Source: a virus
Virus record (IMG/VR): IMGVR_UViG_3300030616_000506
Coordinates: 1 to 64,000 of that record
DNA: 64,000 nt
Strand: one strand, 5' to 3'
Shown here: piece after piece, positions 14,862 through 25,800 of the stretch
Numbering within the stretch: the first letter of the stretch is position 1
How the letters are laid out: the number at the start of each line of letters is the position of its first letter
Program-made: the position numbers and the translations under genes
The notes under the pieces: generated by a model
Databases searched by the model: none
Seen by the model: the letters and a program-made list of their open reading frames with translations, nothing else
What the model was told of the DNA's origin: nothing

Positions 14862-15356
14862 ATGGCAGGAACAGTAACAGGAAAAAATGCTAGAATTTGG
14901 TTGGTTGCTCATTCAGGTGGTACTTGGAATAGAGATACTTTCTCTAGTGATAAGAGTCACTCAACATGGGGTATGGGAGACTTTTCTTTAACTATTGATA
15001 GAGGAACGGTAGAGCAAGATCTTATGGGAGAAAGAGGTAACTACTTTAAACAAGGTACAATCTCAGTAGAAGGATCTTTAACTGCAGCTAAGTTTGCTAC
15101 ACCGGGATATTCAGATATTCTATATAATATGGCTCATTTTGATGAAGACAAATATAAATATCTTGCGATATCTGGTAGTATTTCAACTGATTCAGATGCA
15201 TGCTACTTCAAGTGGTGTTTGGCTAGCTGTCAGGTAACTGGATTCGATTTTTCATTAGGTGATGCAGATACTATAACGGAAGCGAGTGTTGATTTTGTAA
15301 TGCTAAATCCACAAGACTTAACTTATATAACTGCTGTCAGTGGAGTACAGGGGTGA
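14862..15356 (+). CDS. tail tube protein, type A copy 2
   Basis: The protein has 164 residues and is closely related to the gene at 13904: MAGTVTGKNARIW, KSHSTWGMGDFSLTIDRG, VEQDLMGERGNYFKQGT and MLNPQDLTYI. It ends with a slightly longer tail (TAVSGVQG). An AGAGGTGA ribosome-binding site precedes the ATG, stronger than at the other three copies, so this copy may be made in the largest amount. Confidence 0.75.
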   Translation: MAGTVTGKNARIWLVAHSGGTWNRDTFSSDKSHSTWGMGDFSLTIDRGTVEQDLMGERGNYFKQGTISVEGSLTAAKFATPGYSDILYNMAHFDEDKYKYLAISGSISTDSDACYFKWCLASCQVTGFDFSLGDADTITEASVDFVMLNPQDLTYITAVSGVQG

Positions 15357-15362
15357 TTAAAT

Positions 15363-15806
15363 ATGGCAACACCAACAATATATAAGGGTGATGATGCTAC
15401 AATCTATATTAGTGGATTAAAACATACAGTCCTTGCAATATCTGATTTTTCATTGACCCTAGGAAAGGGTACAGCGGAACAGGAGTTAATAGGTGAAAAG
15501 GGTAATTTCATGATAGCAGGAGCTATGTCAGCTGAAGGATCCCTAACTGCATGTAAATTACATGCATCAGCGGTATCTAAGTTAGTACAAAATATGATAG
15601 GTCAAGGAATCATAAGGGTATCTGGAAATTGTGGTGCTAATTCACTATACTTTAATCTAGCTAGTTGTCAAGTAACTGGTTTTGACTTTAGTATAGGAAC
15701 AGCAGATGAAATTACAGAGGGTACAATAGATTTTACATCGCTAATTCCATATAGAATAGAAGTATCATCAAGTTCGACTCAGACATTTTTATCAGATTGC
15801 ATGTAG
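15363..15806 (+). CDS. tail tube protein, type B copy 2
   Basis: The protein has 147 residues and is related to the gene at 14385: LKHTVLAISDFSLTLGKGT, GEKGNFMIAGAMSAEGSLTA and GTADEITEGTIDFTSL. A GGGGTGATTAA sequence before the ATG provides a GGTGA ribosome-binding site that overlaps the stop codon of the preceding gene. It ends the four-gene tail-tube block. Confidence 0.75.
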   Translation: MATPTIYKGDDATIYISGLKHTVLAISDFSLTLGKGTAEQELIGEKGNFMIAGAMSAEGSLTACKLHASAVSKLVQNMIGQGIIRVSGNCGANSLYFNLASCQVTGFDFSIGTADEITEGTIDFTSLIPYRIEVSSSSTQTFLSDCM

Positions 15807-15866
15807 ATCTAAATCAAACAAATATGTTTTCATGTTCTTTAATTCAAATTACGGAGGAAATTCAAT

Positions 15867-16355
15867 TTGGCTGAAGAAACTAAGAAAAAAGATTCTAGTC
15901 CACCAGAGAGCTTTGATGAGCTCAAAAATAAAATAAATAAGAAAAAGAATGTGGACACTAAATCAGTTATAAAACAAATAGCTACAAGAGATAAATTAGA
16001 AAGGGATTATAAAGAAGACCTATTGGAAGTCTCTTTCTACTCTTCACCAGAAACAAAGAGAATGATAAAATCTAGAAGGCCTACTCAAGTAGAGATGATG
16101 ACCATCATGAGATTATCAGCAGAAGCAGCTATTTATGAAGGTAGAATGGATACCAAATCATTACAAAAAATGGTTGATATATACGATAAACTACCGGAAT
16201 TAGCAGCAAAACTCAGTGTTGATACTAAATTAGATGAGGAATTCTGGAAGGAGAAGATATCCTTTGCAACTCTACAGAATTTTATAACTGAATTAATTAA
16301 AGAAACCCAAAAAGGTACAGGATTAACTGAAGAAGAGATGCAGACCTTTCGTTAA
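15867..16355 (+). CDS. tail assembly chaperone, short (G-like) form
   Basis: The start is TTG at 15867, preceded by ACGGAGGAAA at an ideal distance. No in-frame ATG exists near the start. The 162-residue product has a charged N-terminus, a helical centre (TQVEMMTIMRLSAEAAIYEG) and ends EEEMQTFR. Its position between tube and fibre or tape-measure genes is that of the gpG chaperone that coats the tape measure during tail assembly. The stop codon lies within an overlap with a second open frame that would give the longer gpGT form by frameshift. Confidence 0.7.
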   Translation: MAEETKKKDSSPPESFDELKNKINKKKNVDTKSVIKQIATRDKLERDYKEDLLEVSFYSSPETKRMIKSRRPTQVEMMTIMRLSAEAAIYEGRMDTKSLQKMVDIYDKLPELAAKLSVDTKLDEEFWKEKISFATLQNFITELIKETQKGTGLTEEEMQTFR

Positions 16356-16560
16356 AAGCGGGTTAGGCCAGCTTGAAGCAAGGGTTTGTGAATTTCTACA
16401 TGTAACTCCTAAACAACTAGGTAAACTAAGAGAAGAAGATCCAGCGGGTGTATCCTTTCTTGAGAGACACATCATCTGGAAAGCTGAACAAGAACATAAA
16501 GCTTATGAAGATGCTAAGAAGAAATCTAAATCTAGCAAGGGAAAAACTAGGAGAAGATAA
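16327..16560 (+). CDS. tail chaperone T-domain by +1 frameshift
   Basis: This frame is open from 16327 to a TAA at 16558 and has no ATG, GTG or TTG anywhere. It encodes VKSGLGQLEARVCEFLHVTP and a basic, helical tail ending KSSKGKTRRR. The likely site is TTT CGT TAA at 16347-16355: tRNA-Phe on TTT can slip one base forward to TTC while the rare CGT codon and the following stop slow the ribosome. The product would be 161 residues of the short form joined to 69 new ones. Most tail chaperones use -1 shifts; +1 is known in Listeria phage PSA genes. A -2 shift is the alternative. Confidence 0.7.
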   Translation: MKKRCRPFVKSGLGQLEARVCEFLHVTPKQLGKLREEDPAGVSFLERHIIWKAEQEHKAYEDAKKKSKSSKGKTRRR

Positions 16561-16731
16561 ATCTCAATATGTATGTTTAAATATTATGTTTTAAAATTAA
16601 TAATGACACATCCCAAAGCATTTGAACTATTTTAATACTATTCGTCGCTTGGGATTTAGCATTCTTAATTTTTATGTTATTTTTGTTAAAGTATATTATA
16701 TTAAATTAATTTAAATTAGGATTATAAAATT
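16561..16731 (+). promoter_or_regulatory. intergenic region before the giant fibre, with hairpin
   Basis: ATCCCAAAGC at 16610-16619 pairs with GCTTGGGAT at 16647-16655 with one bulged A, closing a loop of 27 bases. T-rich sequence follows, including ATTTTTATGTTATTTTTGTT. The upstream part holds AATATTATGTTTTAAAA, akin to the TATTATGTTT elements before other genes. I read it as a terminator followed by a promoter for the fibre genes, without proof. Confidence 0.35.
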
Positions 16732-16809
16732 ATGTCATGGATAGATACTAAATCCACAGATGATGGTAAAATATGTGTTATGGGTAATGGTAAAATAACT
16801 ATATATTAA
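16732..16809 (+). CDS. short ORF (25 aa) before the giant fibre
   Basis: ATG at 16732 follows TTAGGATTATAAAATT, which contains an AGGA ribosome-binding-like sequence. The 25-residue product (WIDTKSTDDGKICVMGNGK in part) resembles a single beta-hairpin repeat and has no known motif. It ends 9 bases before the fibre start. It could be a leader peptide or a chance frame. Confidence 0.25.
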   Translation: MSWIDTKSTDDGKICVMGNGKITIY

Positions 16810-16818
16810 GAATAAATA

Positions 16819-19800
16819 ATGGCATTTAACGATAATAAGAGTGCCGGTGATATAATATTATCACAGGACTGGGATGATTTTGTAGACTTTGCGGAATTAA
16901 TATCTAGTAATAGCTATGGACATAGCTCAAATACAAATATACACTTAACAACTACTCAGAAAACTGATTTAACTGATGGTGGAGAAACATCTCTACATAT
17001 TCATGATTCTAGATATTATACTGAAACTGAGCTCAATGGAGGACAGTTAGATACATTATATTACACTGAATCAGAAGTAGATGCTATTTCTGGAGCTATA
17101 GTAGAACATATAAAGATTAATTATCAACCTAGCGGTACAACTCAGTATCTAGATGATTTCTATCCATCTAGTTTTGGTGCAGGATTATCTGGATCATATA
17201 GTACCCATAGACAAGATTCTTCAATACACTTCACTAAATCATCTTTAGATGATGATTATGCAGGTTCATCTAATGTAAATTGGACTAAGATCACTGCAAT
17301 ATCAAGTGGATTTGATGGTAGATTAGATACACTAGAAGCACAAGATGAATTTGATCAAACTCTATATATAATTAGTGCTAACGCTATATATAGATTTTAC
17401 CCTTCATCTATAGGAGCGGGAGTATCTAGCAATCTTAAACTTATAAAATTATGGTATGATGCATCTAGCGGTAAATTGACTGATGCTTATAAAGAAAGAG
17501 GAAGTCAGATAGCTGGTGATGGATTAACTTGGGATGGTTCAGAAATAGATTTAGATCATTTAGGTTTTGAAGATCTATCTGATCCAGGTGGAGATAGGAT
17601 ATTATATTGGGATGAAGCATTTGGTGCTGATGGTTCACTTAAATGGGGAACAACTGGCACTGGTATAGATCTTACTGGCTCAGCTGGAAGTAAATCAATA
17701 TCAGTAGAGAGTGATTATACTGATTCTAAGGATTGGTATTTAGCTTCAGCACAAAAGTTATCAGAGTTTGCATCATCAGGAGATAAATATTCTAAGGCAT
17801 ATGCTTCTGCACAAATAGCTGTTTACGATTCCACTACAGGTGGAATAACTGGTTGGTATAATCTAGGTGTTGGCACTGGTATAACTCCATTTGGAGGTAG
17901 CGTATCTATAAGCGGTACACAAGATGAAACTTTAACGGTATTAGGATATACCACAATATCAACACAAGCTCAAAAGGCTTACGCTTCAGCTCAGATAGCT
18001 CTATATGAATCCACAGCTGGAGGAATATCAAATTGGAGAGATTTTAATGCAGCTGATAATAGTATAGCTGGATTTACTGGTACATATTCAGTATCAGGTA
18101 CAGGAGCATTATCTATATCAGTTCCTGGTTATCTAAATATATCCGGTAATGCACATGATGCTAAGACTTGGTATGATGCATCAGCACAAAAACTTTCTGA
18201 TATATCAGGTAGTTTAGCTAGTAAGATTAAAGAAAATTTAGCTGATCTTGATGATATTTCTGATATGACTAATAAATCTGGAGGAGACGTTTTAACCTGG
18301 GATACTTCACAAAGTAAATGGTCTTCTCAGGCATCACAAGCTGGAGGTATATCAAACTGGCAAACGTTCACTGCAGCTGACTCTAGTATAGCTGGTATGA
18401 CTGGAACATATGCTATATCAGGAGATGTAGCTCTTTCTATATCAGTACCTGGATATCTTAATATTTCAGGTAATGCTTTTGATGGAGCACAGTTCTCTGC
18501 TAATGCATCAGCATTATTTCCAGGAAGTTCTAATGTAAATAAGATTTATCTAGATACAGTTTCTAGTAATGCTGAAGCAGGAGCTTGGTTCTCAGCTAAT
18601 AGTAATCTTTTTGATCAAACTCTTTATATTACTTCAGCTAACGCTTTATCTATATTCACAGCATCATCCGTAGTTAATAAAACATATATAGATGAAGTAT
18701 CTTCAAATGCTGCAGCTGGTGCTTGGTTCTCAGCAAATAGTAATCAATTTGATAGTGAATTATATATTACATCTTCAAATTTATTAGGTAAATTTTACCC
18801 ATCAGCTTTAGGAAGAGCTTTGATGGATTTCTCATCCAATGCTTCTAACCTATATGAACCTAAAGGTGCATCTGGAACATCATGGTCTGGTGCTTTAGCA
18901 TATGTAGGTTTTTCATCTAACACTAAAGTTTTATATCATCCATCTGGTTATGTAGTATCAGGAGGAGAATATAGTCAAGCGTATGCATCTGCTCAACTAT
19001 TAAGAGAACCAGCCTTTGCTACATGGGGTAGAACATCAACTGCTGTAGCGAGTGGATCTCATAATCATCCTTTATCAGGATTAGCTGATGTAATAGGAAA
19101 CTTTGATTCTCATGCTTATCACGACTCCGGTTTAAAGTGGAATGAAGCTGCAGGAACCTGGCAAGTAACAAAGGTTGCTGGTGGAGGAGGTGCAGTAGAT
19201 AATTTCACAGTGAAAATAGATGCTGGTGCTACGGCAGATTATATAGGTAATGCATCAAATGATGGGGTTATCCAAACTGATACCACAATGACCTATATTG
19301 ATGGTGGTAATTTTGTGACTCTAGGTGTAAATGAATCTGGAATTTTAACAACGGTATCTAGTAATGCTAGACAGGCATATGAATTCTCTTCAGCTAGTGA
19401 TATATTTGATCACGAATTATATATTGCATCAAGTGTAGCTCTATCAACATTTGCTGATAGTTCTGCAATCATTATAAAAATTGACTCTAAATTAGATTCA
19501 ATTGCAGGAAGTGGAGCATTTTATCCTTCTTCTCTCGGTGCAGCTTTAATGGCATTTTCTTCTAATGCATCAAATCTCTATGAACCAAAGGGAGCTTCAG
19601 GTACATCTTGGTCGGGGGCTTTATCTTATGTTTCGTTTTCATCAAATACAAAATCATTGTATCATCCCTCTGGATATGTTATATCTGGAGCTGAGTATAG
19701 TCAAGCTTATGCATCGGCACAAGTAGCTCTTTATTCTCCAGTAATTCAATCTCAATTAGCATCTGGTTCTCAATACTGGAAAGCCTATATGTCAGCTCAG

Positions 19801-22800
19801 ATAGCACAGTATGAGACTGAATTAGGATCCATATCCTTTAATGCACCAACATATGCATCAGGACTTATAACAGTAGGTACCGGTAAAGTATCCGGTAGTT
19901 TAAAATTAACACTAAGAGATATACCACAAGATGTAATTAAGTCAGGAGCAAATTGGCAAAAGGCTTATATGAGTGCTCAGTTAGCTTCTTATTCAGATAC
20001 AGGAGACAGCTTAGGAATAGTTAATTGGAACACTCCAACTGCAACCTCTGGAGCAATGGTTCAAGGAGGTGGTATGGTATCTGGTACTTTATCCATCTTT
20101 ATAGAAGATTATATAGCCTCCTCTAGTGTAATAGCTAATACAGTTGCTAGTTCTACAGCTTTAGGTAAGTTTTATCCATCTACATTAGGAAAGTCATTAA
20201 TGGACTTTTCAAGTAATGCATCTAATTTATATGATAATCTTGGTGATATAACATGGGGAACTCCTACACGGGCATCAGGAGTGATATTAGTAGGAACCTC
20301 TGCTGTATCAGGTGCTTTAAAGGTAACCTTACGAGATATTCCACAAAACGTTATTAAATCCGGTGCTAATTGGCAAAAGGCATATATGTCTGCACAACTT
20401 GCCTCTTATTCTGACACTGGAGATAGTCTAGGAGTAGTTAATTGGCAAACTCCTACTGCATCATCAGGATTAATAGCTACTGGAGTTGGTAAAACATCTG
20501 GTAGTATAGCTTTTTATATTGAAGATTACATAGCATCAGCATCTGCTATAGCAAAATTCCCTGGTAGTTCTAACATTATAGGAAGATATCATCCATCTAG
20601 TTATGGAACATTTCCTTATATATCTACACAGGCTATATCTGGAGTTCATACACATGACGTAAGAATAGATTATTATGGAGACACAATCTTTGATGATGTA
20701 TGCATGTATAATTCAATGATGGATGCATCAGTATTAACATCTGGTGGAATTATCACTAGAACTGCTGCATGTACAGGTGCTATAGATATAAGTAGAGGAA
20801 TTGTCTATGTAAAAGAGGATACTCACGATACTGCAGAGGGATGGGTTTCTGAGATAGATGCCTCATCAAATATATATTTAGATGAAGGAATAAATTATAT
20901 TTATGTAGATTACAATTCTGGTTCTCCTAAATATGCACATAAAACAACATCTGGATTTAATAAGAATTCTCAATTTCCAATAGGTCAAGTATATAATGAT
21001 ACTACTACTGGAACAATGTCTCAACTTCATATATTCCAAGGTGGATATAGATTTCCAGCTCTTGGACAGAAAGTCCAACAGAGATTTGGAGAGGTATATG
21101 GTTTAGAAAGAAGTACAGGATTAGTCGCTGCATCTTCACAACAATCTGGACATCCATTATGCTTATCTGTAACTGATGGTATTTTCTGGAAAGGATTAAA
21201 TAAATTTACTATGCCAAGTATTGATACTGGTCACTATCATGACATAACTGCAGTGAATCAATCTGAAAGATGGTTTGCAATTACTGGTTCTAAAGACCCA
21301 CATCTAGCTATGGGATACTTTATTGAAGTTGAAGATTCAACTGGTAATGATGGTATCTATCAAGTGAGTTCTGCTATAGAACCTAGTAGTGCTGGATATA
21401 CTAGAATTGGGGTTTGGCAGGCAATTCCAGATGCTACAATAGATGGACATATACATGATGAAACATTTACTTATTGGTATAGAGATGGTGCTGGAGGATG
21501 GATTGCAAAGAGTGGTCAAACAGATGTTGATCCAAATTATTATGATGATGGTACTGGAACTCTTAATACAGTTGGAAATAGTAAATATGGAATCCATTGG
21601 TTATTTCTTGAATCTGATGGAGATTTGAATATTCTATATGGTCAAGGGGGTTATAATTTAGCTGAAGCAGAAGATGCAACTACTCCAAGTTCTACTCCAG
21701 ATTTAATAACTAATAATGCATCCTTGATTGCTAGATTAATTATTGAACAAGGAGAGACTGATTTAAGTAATGCTGAATTTTCAGTTCCCTGGGTAATTAA
21801 ATTCACAGCAGGTTCAGTTGACCAGCATAACGATTTAGGTGGAATACAAGGAGGTACAGCTGGTGAATATTATCACTTAACTTCTACAGATGATACTAAC
21901 TTTAATACTTTAACTGGTACTGGAGATGCATCTACATTACATCATCATGATGGAAGATATTATACAGAAACTGAATCTGATGCAATATCAGGAGCAATAG
22001 TTGATCATGTAAGATATAATTATTATCCATCATCTCTAGGTAAATCTTTGATGGACTTTTCTTCAAATGCTTCAAATTTATACGAACCTAAAGGTGCATC
22101 AGGCACCTCTTGGAGTGGTGCATTAGCTTATGTTGGATTTTCTTCCAATACTAAATCACTATATCATCCATCTGGATTTGTTATCTCAGGTAATGAGTAT
22201 TCACAAGCATACGCATCTACACAAGCTCTCAAAGAGCATGCTTTCCATACTATTATATCAGGTCAATATATAGATGATTATATTGCATCTTCAGAAACAA
22301 TTGGTAGATTTTTCCCATCTACTTTAGGTTCTACCTTGATATCATTCTCATCTAATGCAAAGAATTTATATGATAATTTAGGTGATGTTACATGGGGAGC
22401 ACCGACACAAGCTTCTGGAGTAGTTTTAGTAGGAACTTCAGCAGTATCAGGTTCACTTAAAGTAACATTAAGAGATATCCCACAGGATGTCATAAAATCA
22501 GGTGCTAACTGGCAGAAAGCTTATATGTCAGCTCAATTATTAAAGGATCCAGCTTTCTCAGACTTTGGTACATCCGCTGGTGATGTAGCTGAAGGAAATC
22601 ACACTCATACTCAATATGATAATCTTGGAGAAATATCATGGACTACTCCTACAGCTGGTGATGGAATATCACTAGATGGAACTACTGGAATGACCTCAGG
22701 CTCTTTGACTATAAAGGTAGATGATGACTCTGTTACACAAGGTATGCTAAAATCTGGTTCGGAATATTGGAAAGCTTATCTAAGTGCACAAGTAGCATCC

Positions 22801-25800
22801 TATACTGATACTGGTGGTGATGACTTAGGAACAATAGATTGGCAAGTTCCAACAGCATCATCGGGTTTAAAAATAACTAATCTAGGTAAAACCTCTGGAA
22901 GTCTTGCATTATACATTGAAGATTACATAGCGTCTACTAGTGCTATAGCTAAATTTGCAGGAAGCTCTTCTATAAATACAAAAATAGATGGTAAGTTGGA
23001 CTCTAATGCTGCAAGTGGTGCTTTTTATCCTTCAAGTTTAGGAAAGGGAGTATCTTCTCAGGTTCTAATAAATACATTACATTCAGCTAACTCTGATATT
23101 CATTTTACACAAGCTAGCATAACTACTGTAGGAACTATAGATACTGGAATTTGGAATGGAACTGATATAGACCCATATTATGTCATATCAGGAGAAAAGA
23201 CTCTAATATCTGGAGTTATGTTTTCTAAGGCATACGCTTCAGCACAAATTGCTAGTTATGAATCTAGTGGATTCGATGCAACTCAATATATTACTAGTTC
23301 AAACGCTTTAAGTTTATTTGCTGATAGTAGCACAACTCAGAGTAAATTTATTTTAACAAGTTCTTACAATGCTTCAGGAGCATTCTATCCTAGCTCATTA
23401 GGTAAATCTTTGATGTCTTACTCTAGTAATGCTAGAAGTTTATATGCAGGTACAGGAGCAGCATCTAAATGGAGATTAGGAGCTGGTGGAATTTATTATT
23501 CTGGGGAAATATCCTTAGGACATTCAGGTTTTGATATAGGAGATTATAAACTTCAAGTATCAGGTGCATCATTCTTTAGTGGTTCAGTAACCTTTTTAGG
23601 GGAGATATCAGGTGTTGCAATTCCTACATATGATAGTGGAGCATCTAGTAAAAAGTATGTAGATAACATATCAGGAGCTATAGTAAGTCATGTTTTATTT
23701 AATTATTATCCATCTACTTTAGGAATTGGGGTTTCAAGTAATGTTAAAATATTAAGTGATTGGTATAATGCATCTAGTAATGAATATTCAAGAGCATTTG
23801 CATCAGCTAACGCTTTAAGAGCTTTAGCATTTAAAGATTCAGTAGATATATCTGATGATACCAATCTTTCTGCAGGAGAAGGGATAACTTTAACTGGAGA
23901 TACTATATCATGGGCATCAGGTACACAACTTCATGGTGCTTGGGCAAGTACACAAGCTTTACAAGATCTTGCATTCAAAGCTAGTATTGATATAGGAGAT
24001 GATACAAACTTATCAGGTGGAGATGGTATTACTCTTACAGGAGATGTTATATCGTGGGCATCAGGCTCAGAATTACATAGTGCTTATCTATCTGCTCAAT
24101 CTCTAAAGGAACATAGTTTTCATACTCTAATTTCTGGTTCATACCTACAATCAGGTTTAAAATATTCAAAGGCTTATAGAAGTGCACAAATTGCATTATA
24201 TACTTCAGCTGGTGATAGTTTAGGTATAATTAATTGGAACACTCCTACAGCCACATCTGGTGTTAATATACAGGGAGGTGGAATGGTATCAGGTACCTTA
24301 GCAATATTCTTAGAGGATTATATAGCTAGTTCATCTGTAGTATCTAACTTTGCAAATAGTGGTATCTTACTTGGTAAATATTATCCATCAACTTTAGGTA
24401 AAAAGGCTTTAGCATCAGCTCAATCAGCTATGTTCCAGATACAAGATGGAATAACTAATTGGGATTCAACTGAGTTTTTAAATTCAGGAATAATGTGGGA
24501 TGGTACAAACTGGGAAGCTATGCCATCTGGAGGATCAGATGGTAATGGAGGACAATGGAGTTCTAGAACGGGTGGTATATATTATGAAAATGAAGTTACT
24601 GTAGGACATAGTGATTTTGATTTAGGAAATTATAAATTACAAGTATCTGGAGCCTCCTACTTTAGTGGATCAGTTGACTTTATTGGAGAGATTTCTGGAA
24701 TATCTGACCCAACTTATGCTAGCGGGGTTTCTAATAAACATTATGTTGATACCATATCAGGTGCTATAGTAGACCATGTTCTTTTTAATTATTACCCATC
24801 TGATTTAGGATTAGCTAATAATTTACATTCAAGTAATGCTGATTTACACTTTCCATCAAGCAATTTATTGGAATGGTTAGGAAATCACTATGCACCAACT
24901 GGTACATCTTTTGATGCAACATCCTATATCACATCATCTAACTCAATAGATAGATTTCATCCTTCTGGATTTGTAATATCTGGTGGTGAATATAGCCAGG
25001 CTTACGCTTCCGCTCAAGTAGCAGTATACTCACCTGTAACACAGTCACAACTTGCATCAGGAACATCTTATTGGAAAGCATATCTTTCTGCTCAGGTAGC
25101 ATCTTATGATGCCGGATCAGGAGATAGTTTAGGGTCAATTTCATGGAACACCCCTACTGCCGCATCAGGAATAATAGTTCAAGGTGGAGGTATGTTATCA
25201 GGAAACTTAGCTATATTTATGGAAGACTATATAGCATCCACTAATGCTGTAGCTAACTTTGCTCATAGTACTAATATAAATGGTAGATTTTATGGTAGTG
25301 GTTCTACTATTAATTCTAATTATATAATGTCTAGTGCTAAATTTACAGTTGCTGCAGATACTGATAATGATGGTTATCTAACATCAACTGATTGGGATAC
25401 CTTTAATAATAAGAGTGATACAGCTGGTGTTCCTGGAACTACTATAAGTAGTAACTTCTTCTTAGTGGGATCTGGTAACACTCTTTGGGGATGGTATAGT
25501 GCATCCGGAGAAAAGTTATCAACAATGTCTGGTAGTATAAACACTAAAATAAATAGTAAATTAGACTCAATGGCAGGAAGTGGTTCATTCTATCCATCAT
25601 CATTAGGTGCTGGTGTGTCATCCCAACATAAGATAGTTTATGATTGGTTTGCTGGTTCATCATCTAAGTATTCTGGTTGGTATACATCTGGAGCTAAATT
25701 TGCATTAGCTTATGATCATAGCCAGGATAATACCCAAGCTCACTCAGATTATCTACTAAATAGTGGAGATGATTCGTCAGATGGAGTTATAACTGCATTT

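Noticed and set aside
24938-25144. Minus-strand ORFs opposite the giant fibre
   Set aside because: The fibre frame is continuous and repetitive; the opposite frames are open only because of its codon composition.
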